Shown: one piece after another, positions 1 through 10,579 of the stretch
Layout of the letters: each line of letters starts with the position of its first letter
How positions within the stretch are numbered: position 1 is the first letter of the stretch
Assembly: GCA_026874595.1 (NCBI GenBank)
Contig: CM049307.1
Span: forward strand, 19,881,079-19,945,078
Length of the DNA: 64,000 nucleotides
Source: Sipunculus nudus
Taxonomy: Eukaryota > Annelida > Sipuncula > Golfingiida > Sipunculidae
Direction of reading: 5' to 3'
Notes under the pieces: model-generated
Told to the model about the DNA's origin: nothing
The model's input: only the letters and a program-made list of their open reading frames with translations
Database searches by the model: none
Translations under genes and position numbers: made by a program

Positions 1-130
1 ACTTCAATATCTCATTAACTACCTCACTGATGGTCATGATTTTTGGCATACATATTGATCATGAGATGATCCATCAGTTCCTGCAGACTGGATGCGCCAC
101 CTATAATTTTTGATTTTTTTACGAATTTTT
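1..130 (+). repeat. A-family repeat, tail of a unit
   Basis: This matches the last third of the 336-bp unit repeated from 1330 to 2840, including the phrases around 'gatggtcatgatttttggc' and a degenerate GGTGGCGCCACC palindrome. The unit stops at 130 where the C-family element begins, and the family resumes at 1330, so it is split by that insertion. No coding signal. Confidence 0.8.
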
Positions 131-1329
131 ATGCCCCGCCACAAAGTGGCCAGGGCATATAGTTTTACCCATGTCTGTCCTTCCGTCATTCCGTCATTCC
201 GAAATCAAACATTTGTACAGAGTTTTTTTCGCAATGCCTGCAGATATTGGCCAGATTTTTGGTGTGTGGGCAGATAATGACCAGTTACAGATCGAGTTCA
301 CGTTTCGTCCCCCTTGACCTACTTTTGACCATTTTACGGCTTCTTAACTTAGAAAATTTCATGAAAAACATAAATTTTCATGACAAATACACATGTACGG
401 ACTTTTTTCGCAGTGGCTGCAGATATTGGCCTGATTTTTAGTGTGTGGGCAGATATTGACCAGTTACAGATCGAGTTCGCATTTCATCTCAATTGACCTA
501 CTTTTGACCGTTTTAAGGCTTCTGAACATAGAAAATTTCATGAAAAATAGAAATTTTCATGACAAATACACATGTACAGACTTTTTTTCACAATGCCTGC
601 AGATATTGGCCTGATTTTTGGTGCATGGGCAGATAATGACCAGTTACAGATTGAGTTCATGTTTCTTCCCAGTTGACCTACTTTTTGACTGTTTGACGGT
701 GCCCTTACATAGAAAATTTCATAGAAAATATAAATTTTCATGACAAGTGCACATGTACGGACTTTTTTTCGCAATGACTGCAGATATTGGCCTGATTTTT
801 GGTGTGTGGGCAGATAATGACCAGTTACAGATTGAGTTCATGTTTCTTCCCAGTTGACCTACTTTTTGACTGTTTGACGGTGCCCTTACATAGAAAATTT
901 CATAGAAAATATAAATTTTCATGACAAGTGCACATGGACTTTTTTTCGCAATGACTGCAGATATTGGCCTGATTTTTGGTGTGTGGGCAGATAATGACCA
1001 TCTACAGATCAAGTTCTTGTTTTGTCCCAGTTGACTTATTTTTGACCTTGACTGCTCCTGAAAATTAAAAAGTTTAATGAAAAATAGAAATTTTCATAAC
1101 AAATGCATATGTATGGACTTTTTTTCCGCAATGCCTGCACTCGGATACCACCCTGATTTTTTATGTGTGGGCAGATAATGACCAGTTACAGATCGAGTTC
1201 ACGTTTCGTCCCCGTTGACCTACTTTCGACCATAGGACACCTCCTGAACTTAAAAAATTTTACAAAATTTAACAAATGTTTCCAATTTGCCCCAGGCGGG
1301 GGGCATTCATGTCGTTCCGACACATCTAG
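131..1329 (+). mobile_element. C-family hairpin-ended element with a 180-bp tandem centre
   Basis: The left end (131-158) folds into a hairpin, with arms ATGCCC.GCCAC and GTGGC..GGGCAT around an AAA loop. It is followed by a TCCGTC-rich stretch to about 205. The right end has a small hairpin (TGTCG-TTC-CGACA, 1310-1322) and closes with CATCTAG. Between lie about six imperfect 180-bp units. No transposase is present, so it is non-autonomous. Both flanks are T-rich and the host A repeat continues on each side, suggesting insertion between T and T. Hairpin ends, a tandem centre and T-T insertion fit non-autonomous Helentron/Helitron-like elements, which are known in bivalves with satellite-like centres. 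The class is inference. Confidence 0.65.
215..1260. repeat. 180-bp tandem repeat, about 6 copies
   Basis: The phrase 'cagatattggcctgattttt' recurs near 241, 420, 600, 780, 957 and, decayed, 1150, a spacing of about 180 bp. Each unit also holds 'gaccagttacagat' and 'gaaattttcatgacaa'. Units 3-5 are most alike and the outer ones more diverged, as expected for expansion from the middle. Short open frames here repeat with the unit and are not genes. Confidence 0.9.
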
Positions 1330-3080
1330 TTTTCTCTGTTTTTGAGTCCTTTAAAAATGTGGACATCTGTTAACAGGGCACAAATCGTAAAGACTGGACC
1401 TAGAATCTTCATTCTTGACATTCTGAGAGACCTATGAAAAGTCTCTGTGGAAACCAGAAATTAGGTCTCTGTTACCCATATCCTTTGAGCTATCGGGCCC
1501 CAAAGTACCACCCAGAATAGTGAAAAATTTCATACAAAAACTTCAATATCTCATTAACTACATCACTGATGGTCATGATTTTTGGCATACATATTGATCA
1601 TGAGATGTTACATCAGTTTCTGCACACTGGTGGCGCCACCTGTATTTTTTAATATTTTACGAATTGTTTTCTCTATTTTTGAGACCTTTAAAAATGTGAA
1701 CATCTGTTAACAGGGCACAAATCGTAAAGAATGGACCTAGAATCTTCATTCTTGAAATTCTGAGAGACCTATGAAAAGTCTCCGTGGAAACCAGAAATTA
1801 GGTCTCTGTTACCCATATCCTTTGAGCTATCGGGCCCCAAAGTACCACCCAGAATAGTGAAAAATTTCATACAAAAACTTCAATATCTCATTAACTACAT
1901 CACTGATGGTCATGATTTTTGGCATACATATTGATCATGAGATGTTACATCAGTTTCTGCACACTGGTGGCGCCACCTGTATTTTTCAATATTTTACTAA
2001 TTGTTTTCTCTATTTTTGAGACCTTTAAAAATGTGAACATCTGTTAACAGGGCACAAATCGTAAAGAATGGACCTAGAATCTTCATTCTTGAAATTCTGA
2101 GAGACCTATGAAAAGTCTCCATGGAAACCAGAAATTAGGTCTCTGTTACCCATATCCTTCGAGCTATCGGGCCCCAAAGTACCACCCAGAATAGTAAAAA
2201 ATTTCATAAAAAAACTTCAATATCTGATTAACTACATCACTGATGGTCATGATTTTTGGCATACCCATTGATCATGAGATGTTTCATCTGTGTCTGCAGA
2301 CTGGTGGCGCCACCTGTATTTTTCAAATTTTTACAATTTTTTTCTCTATTTTTGAGACCTTTATGGATGTAGTTATCTGTCAACAGGGTTCAAATTGGAC
2401 CTAGAATCTTCATTCTTGACACACAGGGAGATCTATGAAAAGTCTCCATGGAAACCTGAAATTAGGTCTCTGTTACCCATATCCTTTGAGCTATTGCACT
2501 CCAAAATACAGCTCAGAATAATGGAAAAATTTGATACAAAAGCTGAACATGGCACAAATCATAACAACTGGACCTAGAATCTTCCTTCTTAACACACAGG
2601 GAGACCGATGAAATATCTCCATGGAAACCTGAAATTAGGTCTCTGTTACCCATATCCATTAAGCTGTATGGCTCCAAAATACTCCCCAGAATAATGAAAA
2701 ATTTGATAAAAAAACTCCAGTATCTCAATAACTACAACACTGATGCTCATGATTTTTGGCATACATATTGATCATGACATGTTCCATCAGTTTTAGCAGA
2801 CTGGGTATGCCACCTCTATTTTTTTCAAATTTTTACCAATTATTTTCTCAATTTATGATGAGACCTTTAAAGATGTGGTTATCTGTCAACAGGGTACAAA
2901 TTGTAACAACTGGACCTAGAACCCTCAGAATAATGGAAAATTTGATACAAAAGCTGAAGTATCTGAACAACTAATCCAGAGACCACCATGCTTCTTTGCA
3001 TGGATATTGACCATATAGTGTTTTTATTAGTTTCTGCAGACTGGTGGAGCCACCTGTATTTTTTTTAAAGTTTACGCATT
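1330..3080 (+). repeat. A-family 336-bp tandem repeat
   Basis: Units start with 'ttttctctatttttgagacc' near 1330, 1668, 2004 and 2340. Each runs through 'ggacctagaatcttcattct', 'gtctctgttacccatatcc' and a GGTGGCGCCACC palindrome. The fourth unit carries an internal duplication (about 2390-2570 and 2570-2735) and the last (about 2843-3070) is shortened. The same family occurs inverted at 51362-52757 and more diverged at 27558-28509 and 54900-55250. Confidence 0.9.
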
Positions 3081-3539
3081 TTTAGCTCAGCTGACTGTAA
3101 GTCATCTGAGCTATAGTCGTGGTCCTTTGTCCGTCGTCCGTCCGTCCGTTAACAGGGCACGTTTTAAAACCGTTGGACCTATGAATCCAAAATTCTGCAT
3201 ACCATTAGATGTCCCCAAAATCTCCTACCATACCGATAATTGGGTCATTAGAACTTCGTTCCTTTCGAGATATTAAGGAAAAACCTCCGTTTTCCATAAT
3301 AAAGCAATTGTTACACTTCAAGTCTGCCTAATATCAAAACCACTGATCTGTTTTTGATCATATTTAGTATTCATATTCTTCCATATATTTTCTATGCACA
3401 TATCAAAAATTAGGTCAGTATTGGGTATTATTTTGAAGTTATAGGCCCAAATATAATGCAATTTTTTAAAAATCAGGAAATATATTTGCTCACTTAACAT
3501 GAGAATTGCTGAAGCTGAAGACTTTTTTTCAGGAATATA

Positions 3540-3780
3540 ACTTTATTTAATCAAGATTCAATTGTTTGCCCAAAATTAGATCTGAATTTTGCAAATTTTT
3601 CAAGTTATTAGCATAAATAAAAAATTAATACCTTAAATTTTGTCCAACTTTGGCAGTGGCACGTTTTTTCCCTGTAAGCACTGTTGATTTAATTTTCACA
3701 GCATATATACATAAGGATTTTATCTTTTTAAATCTGAAATTTCAAAGAAATTGTTTGAAAAGAGTAGCTTTTATTTAAGT
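3540..3780 (+). repeat. Dispersed repeat, inverted partner at 47935-48115
   Basis: The stretch around 'cactgttgatttaattttca' and 'attagcataaataaaa' reappears reverse-complemented at 47935-48115, with the same order of landmarks and moderate divergence. It is an interspersed repeat of unknown class. The repeat extends towards the A-type left end at 3084, so it may be the interior of an A-family variant. Confidence 0.7.
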
Positions 3781-3922
3781 TTTCATACACCTTGTCAAGT
3801 GTTGTTTATATCTGGCCCACCTAGTAGTTCAGCCTTCACTTGCATTATGTAACCCACCCCAGGCAGCTTGCCTTGACCCAGCTTGGCCACTACTAGCAGG
3901 CTTCTCCTCTGCCCTGCACTCA

Positions 3923-3942
3923 CCCCCCCCCCCCCCCCCCCC
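3923..3942. repeat. Poly-C run (20)
   Basis: An uninterrupted run of 20 C. It is one of ten poly-G/C tracts in the window, in an otherwise AT-rich sequence. Confidence 0.95.
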
Positions 3943-5525
3943 AGCTGGTGCATAAACTAGATGAATGTTATAATTTTCTGTATTTTATTTTATTCTTGGA
4001 CATGCTACATTTTAGATTTTGGATTGTACCACCAGGGTTACAATGATTAAAGTGCACATTTAATTGTGTCCACAAAGTGATGTATTGCTATGAAAGTATG
4101 GATGTTCATCAGATAAGTAATGCTTTACTTCAGAAGAGTAAAACTTCACCAGGTGTGAAATTGACTATTAATTCCAGTTATTAATTATAGCTTAGATTGT
4201 AATTAGCATAATGATATTGTTTGTCCCTTATTCAACCAACAGTGTGTATACTTTATTTGAAAAGATGTTTTTATTTTATCAAATTTACTGAATCTTTTAT
4301 TTTATTTTATTACTCCAATGTGCAAAACTTTTTAATAGGAATTCAAGGAATAATTTTGTAGATGCCATGTTGTGGCATTATTTTCTTTTACATTCAGTTT
4401 AAACATTTGATTTAAAAATGATAAAATATATGTGTATGCATAATATGACCCAATGTGAGCTACAATCTGGAAATATAATGATTGCAACTTAGAATTCTAA
4501 TATTTTAACTTATATTTTCACTTTTATATTACAAATTTATAACACTTGTAAATAAAAAAAATGAATCAGATAAAAACTATTAATGAAAAAAGTGGATATG
4601 CTAAAAAAATAGGCTTATATATAAACTTAAATGCATTATTCCTTTGAAAGTGAAATGAAGGTATTAGTCCATTCTGTCCACTTGCCTGTCCATCTGTAAA
4701 TTTTTCATATGCATCACAGTATCTCAAAACTTTTACTGTTTTTCTTCATGATAAGACATGGTGCAAATACTTTGCAAATGTATATGAATATTAATATGAA
4801 TATGTACTCCATTATAAAATTTCTTGCATAAAAATGGGAATTCAGGTAAAAATGAAAGTATTTGAATACCAGTGCAAATACTTTCAAAATGTATTCATGA
4901 ATGCATATATTCTATAATATAATTTTAATAATTAGTTCAGTTATATTTTATTAAAAAAATCATATGATTCTCTTATTATTTTTAATAAATATTATATTGG
5001 CACAACATTTGTTATTAAATTTTAATAAATAGTTAAACTCTTTTATTTTATGTGCTGCTTATAAGTTATATGGCCAGGTCAAAATCTGTGTGACAATAGC
5101 ACTCCATTTGTTAATAAAATAAATGAAATCAATCCTCTTCCCTGTCTCCAAAAATACTATCAAAATCATACATAAGCTAAACACCAACAACTCATAATAA
5201 AGCTTATATTTATTACCACACAAAACCAGCATATGCCTCTTTCCCAAATCATATTTTTTATCATATATAACATCTGAGCGCCGTGACCCATGGGTCCCTT
5301 GTTTCTCTATTTTTGAGATATATTAATACAGACACAATCTCAGCCTGTTGGTTAATCTGTTTGATGCTTCAGTTGAATGGTTATATACTACCATTCAGAT
5401 GATAAAATTTCCTTTTGCAAATCTCTTCCCAGTCAGCTGAGCGTCATGACCCATGGGTCACTTGTTCCCAAATCTTATACATATCTAATGTTTTCTTATC
5501 CTGAAGAGTTGTCTCTTTTTTTCAG

Positions 5526-7898
5526 GAGAGAAGTTGGTTTGGTTCCATGAAAACCATGACCCGACTGTGTCAGCCTACACTAAACAGGAAGCCATAGACC
5601 TAGTCCAGCAGTATGTCCCCCTAATCTTGCTCTGAGAATTTTCTTTTATTATGTATTTTATTTCATTGATTATAGGCAGGTTTGGGTTCAAATGTGACTG
5701 TTTTACATTTATATGCAACTGTTCCTGATAAATTTTATGCAAATTGAACTGTAATTAAGTATAACTGATTGCATCTACAAATGTGAAAGAAATTGCAGAA
5801 TGCAATTTTGTCTGTACTTACAAATGTATGGACATTTAAATCCTTTGTTTGCATAATACAAAAGCAGTTAATTCAGATCCAATTGATATATTTGAAATAG
5901 TCATGAACAAGTCAGGAAGTTAATGAATTATGCATCAAAGATACATAAGCAATATGTTTTTAAATAATGCAATTTTATATGGATTTTCAGGCATGCATTT
6001 GCATTTAAATTGAAGATAAGATGATTTTGTAAATGTTGCATTTTCAATGAAGATGTAAAAGTCTGTTATTAAATCTTTTTATAATATGAACTTTCATTAG
6101 AATTTGTGGCATGAAAAATAAAAAGGATTAATTTTTGAGGGACATAGTGGATAGTAGGATATAACACATTACAATGCATATTTCAAACTGCACTATCAGC
6201 CAGAATAATCCTTTAGCATGCAGTTCATATGAGATGGTTGATCATGTTGTTTTATTGGTCATTTAAAAGATTGTCACAGTGTAACAGTGTTCAATTGGTT
6301 TCAAAAGAGAACAATGGTTTGGAAGTAATGTAAGAATATGTTTTTATTTATTTAGTACAGCAAAGATGTTTCTTTCTTTGTTTTCAGGCATCTTGGGCGT
6401 TTCGATGAAGAGCTAGAACAGATTGAGGTGGTGAACAGTATAGGAAAAAGGCAAGGTACGCAACATGCTGCCCGTCGGGATGCCATCAACAGGACACTGG
6501 AGCGAGAGCGAAGAGAATTTGAGACCTGTGGAATAGGTGCACCATTTGACATATGTACATCAAAATGTTTATATTCAGATACTTTGTCAGTGTTTACCTC
6601 TCCTTCTACAGATATTACATCTCCATTTTGTTCAGTAGGTCATTCATATTGCCATTGGTGCAGTTGCAATATTATTAGATTATAATCTGTATGTACCTGG
6701 AAATTTTTAATCACATTTTAACTGTTTATTCAGATTTCAAGTAATATTTTACTTTGATAATTTTAACAACATTTTAATAGTTTAGTCAGATTTCAAGTAA
6801 TAAGTTTATATTAGATTTGTATCTTTGTCCTTTGTGTGTTATTATTTATGAACAGGGCTAAACCGCATTACAGACTAATTTCTGTGACTGTTGCAACTTG
6901 ATTCACCATTAAATTATTAAGTGTAGGAAAGGCCTGCTGTTTGCTAAGAAAAAAAGATAGCTGTTATTAAATCCATTTGTAGGTGCAGTGAAGGTCCAGG
7001 TGTTAACTGCTCCATAAATCTTCAAACAATTATTTTTACTTCCATCAAAGTTATAAATTTCACATTCCAAGAATTTCCTTTCCATTTGCATGTTGCATTA
7101 TAAGTCATATATTAAGTTCCATCTCTGGTACACATAAAAAGGTTTACAGAATAAAAATGGGCCACTAATAATTCTATGCTTCTCTTGCAGAAATACCAGA
7201 TTTAATGAATGGCAAGAATTTGAAGACTTTCAGGTTTGTATATTTCAGGGTCCAGTCATATTTCTGTGCATTTATTATATCACACTAGGCTGCTTTAAAG
7301 TAGCCTTGTTCTTAATATATAAATATAAATCTTGAATGTCATAACAGGAACATAAAGTTCTATTTAATTTAGATATTCTTGGCTGCAGACTGTTGTTAGA
7401 ACAGTTATGTATTTTGTCAAATACATTCCTGAATAATTGGCTGCATGGACAGGTATGCTGTGTGAGATACAGAAGTGCTATCTGATAGTACTTCACTACT
7501 CTCAGAACGGAATTTAATAGCCATGTGAATTTTACTAAAATTTTGTTGCTTTGATATGAATAGGCGGCTTTGATGTTTCCTGATCATTATAAACTCCACA
7601 ACAATGAGAGACAATGATGTGCTGGATTTACACAAGTTAAAGCTGTAACTTTTGAGTTAATATAAACAGAGTATGTACCAGTTCTTTCTGTGTCAGGGCA
7701 AGACTGACTTCGTGGACACCTTGTTTATAGGTCATTTGTGTTTGATATTGCAGGGAATGGAGTGGTGAACTCCGATACATACAGAACCTGAAGCTAAAGA
7801 AAATTACCAAACCAGCTGTGTCAGAAGGAGACAAATCCAGCAAAACAGACCAGTCAAAGACAGACCCTGTGACTGAGGATGAAGGCATGTCAGTGTGA
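5526..7898 (+). CDS. TMA16: TMA16, translation machinery-associated protein 16, last four exons
   Basis: TMA16 is a small ribosome-associated protein that binds pre-60S particles during large-subunit assembly. Four coding exons are visible: 5526-5610, 6388-6536, 7191-7233 and 7754-7898 (stop TGA 7896-7898). All have AG acceptors and GT donors (GTATGT at 5611) and compatible phases. The roughly 140 residues carry family signatures: EKLVWFHENHDP, LGRFDEELEQIEVVNSIGKR, TLERERREFETCG, EIPDLMNGKNLKTFREW, then a Lys/Asp/Ser-rich tail. Human TMA16 is about 200 residues, so roughly the first 60 are missing. The exon at 5526 starts one base into a Gly codon, so an upstream exon exists, most likely left of the window. 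Repeats at 1-5525 would then lie in that intron. A possible AATAAA signal is near 8422. Confidence 0.92.
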
Positions 7899-8078
7899 TG
7901 AGATCAGTACACCTGTAACTGTGATGTACATAACTATATTAGGCATATCATGTAGGTCAGGAATTCTAAACAGTGAATGTCCAGTTATTAAAATAAGTTA
8001 TAATCAGCCATTTATGCATTTATGTTTGCAACCTTTCTGTACCTGCAACTTCTTTTTAATATACAACAATTTTATATA

Positions 8079-8263
8079 CAGTGAAACCTCATTGTGTCAA
8101 ACTCCCTTTAGTCTAATACCCCCACTTATGTTGAAGTTACACACTCGATATTCCTGACAACTCTAGTTAAATTATTACCAAATAAAACCCGCTTGTGTTG
8201 AACCTCCAATGTGTCAAAATTTTCTGATGGTCCCTTCGACTTCCACACAACGAGGTTTCACTG
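8079..8263. mobile_element. 185-bp MITE, pogo/Tigger-like termini
   Basis: The inverted ends are CAGTGAAACCTCATTGTGT on the left and CGAGGTTTCACTG on the right, each flanked by a TA dinucleotide (8077-8078 and 8264-8265). CAGTGAAACC-type termini with a TA duplication are typical of pogo/Tigger Tc1-mariner relatives. There is no ORF. It lies about 180 bp after the TMA16 stop, so it may be transcribed in the 3' UTR. Confidence 0.85.
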
Positions 8264-8956
8264 TATATGCATAATATTAATGGCTGGATGTTTTATTTAA
8301 CAACTTATGCATGACTTTCTTTAATAATTCTTTTGCTTTACATGAAGTTCATTGGAGGATTTCATTTATGTATACCAGGATCTGCTTAGGCCTTTCAAAC
8401 ACTGAGAAAAGTATTAAATTAAATAAAATACTTGTAATTTTACCAGTAAAGCACATGTGTTTGTATAGGGTTAGCATGAAGACCATACCAAGTTGATCTG
8501 TGGGATTGAAACAGCACAGCCTGCATACAAGGCCAGTGTAATACCTGCAGTGCCATTGAAGGCCAGTAATAACACTTTATGTACATTTTGTATAGGGTTA
8601 GGTTCAAATTTGACATTTCAGATTTTTCAAATATATAAAATGCAAATGCAGTTAGGTATTAGCAAATGCATATGCAGTTAAAATATTAAAATGCATATTC
8701 ACATTTGCCTAAAATTCTTAATTTGCCACCGCACATCAGGATAGGTTTATATATTTTAATACCTTTAATACCTAATGGAGCTGCTTTTACCAGCCATAGT
8801 AGAATATATATTACTAAATAACTAATGTATAATTCTTATTGAAGTTTTTCTGATATTTTTATTTGGAATTTACACTTGAGAACAGCATGTGCATTTACAT
8901 TTGAAAGTCTGAAATTTACAGCAAAAGCATAAATGCATTATATTTGAACCCAAGTT

Positions 8957-9058
8957 ATATATATAATATATATATATATATATAATAATAATAATATATA
9001 TAATAATATATATAAATATATATATATATAATAATAATATATATAATAATATATAATA
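8957..9058. repeat. AT-rich microsatellite
   Basis: Alternating (TA)n interrupted by (ATA)n blocks. Confidence 0.95.
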
Positions 9059-9059
9059 G

Positions 9060-10579
9060 GTAGTGACAAAACAGACAACTCAGTATTAACTGATCAATGA
9101 AAATTATTCCTATAGTAAACAAATGCCCTTTATTGTCATCAGAATTTGATCAAGTTGGTGACAGACTCATTAACTGGCTCATATACTATTTTACTTTTCT
9201 AGTTCAGTGTATACTTTAACCTTTCTCCCTCTGTAACTGTGGTGAATACAGATCATTTATGTAAATTCAGTGCCAAAGCATGCTTTTTACAAATACTCGG
9301 AAGTAGGAAGGAGGACTACTAAAATTATCCGCATCCATCTGTCCCACCCCATTCTTTACCACAAATCTCTTAAGATCCTTGCTGCTTTCTTCACCAAATT
9401 TTACAGACTTACTCAGCACATGAATGACCTGTGATTATAACCTCAGGTGGCACCAGCTCTGTTTAACGACTTTCTGCACTCCAAAATGGTCATTTTCAAT
9501 CTTCTTCAGATAAATCAGTAAATAAGAACACTTTAGCCTTCAAATCATATGCAAGGATTCCTTGGAGCTAGGGGAATTCAGTGAATACTATGTTGAATAG
9601 AGTTATTAGTCCCCAGCCGTAGGAGGGAGGACTACTTAAATGGTCCTTTATTTTTATTGTCTGTGGTGATCTTGGGTTTCAAACTTTGCATTTTTTCTGT
9701 GGGTCTGCTGTTGAGTTTGTAAGCAACTCAAAGTGGCCAGGCAGTCCACGAGTAATGGTTGGTCTTGTAATCAGTAAGTCTATATAAGGTGATATTTTAA
9801 AAGTTTGAGAGTGATCACAGCTGCATGAACTCTTCTGCTTCTGACCAGGTTCCTCGTTCTTCTGAACAACAATAACACCTTAAAGTAAGTTCCTTAGATA
9901 AGTCTTTAGTTCACCCACATTTACAGTTTGTTACAATTATGTTGTTACATTTTACTTTTAATTCATTACTATGAACCTGAGACACTCACCTCAGCCAAAG
10001 GATGGGGGTTATCTTCTGGCAGGTGTAGGTTGTCTGTCAGAAACATTACTTTAAAAATCTTCGACAGACTTTGAAGAAAATTTCTAGATAGCTTGTCAGT
10101 GATCAATGAAACAATTGATTACATTTTGGGGGTGATCCAAACCACCATCTGGATGCAGGAATTTTTAAAGGAAAAATGCTACATTTCAGACAGTGGCACC
10201 GGGGGGGGGGGGGGGGGGGGGGAATGAGCTACCAGTACCTTGGCGGAGGTCTGCGCCTTCTGAGTGCAAATTTTGAGCTTGAAATGCATTAAAATTTAGT
10301 AATATTCATTCCTAATATTAAAGGTCCAAGGTTCTCTTGGTCACACACACATAGTACTGTAGCAGACTCGGTAAGTCCAGCTTCCACACGGGTCTGTTAT
10401 CCCATGTTTCTAAAGGGGGGGGGGGGTGTGATATGATGACGACAACAATCCTCAGACACACATATCAGCAGATAATATAAAATAAGTCAATTGTTTCGAT
10501 CATAAACATTTCTAATTCCACAAGAATACAAGTTTTGGTCTGTACGGGTCCCCCCTCCTATTTTACTTAGGGCCTAACA
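9060..10579. other. Intergenic, no gene seen
   Basis: I see no supported gene. Related phrases 'ggaggactactaaaatta' (about 9310) and 'gggaggactacttaaatg' (about 9625) suggest diverged repeat ends. AGTCCCCAGCCG...GGGAGGACT (about 9610-9637) can fold like the 5' hairpins of families A-C. Poly-G runs lie at 10201-10222 (22 G) and 10415-10426. Confidence 0.5.

Larger units (their letters stand above)
3081..5465 (+). mobile_element. A-family element ends around a non-tandem centre
   Basis: At 3084-3112 a near-perfect hairpin (AGCTCAGCTGACT, loop GTA, AGTCATCTGAGCT) is followed by CCGTCCGTCC and 'aacagggcac', the left end of the A family. The matching right end, GTCAGCTGAGCGTCATGACC plus CATGGGTCACTTGTT, finishes near 5465. 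A second partial right end lies at 5275-5304. The AT-rich interior has no coding capacity. The 2.4-kb length is unusual for the family, so this may be two or more overlapping copies. Confidence 0.5.

Noticed and set aside
538-1012. Overlapping minus-strand frames of 78 and 97 codons
   Set aside because: Phase-locked to the 180-bp tandem repeat; related peptides come from successive units.
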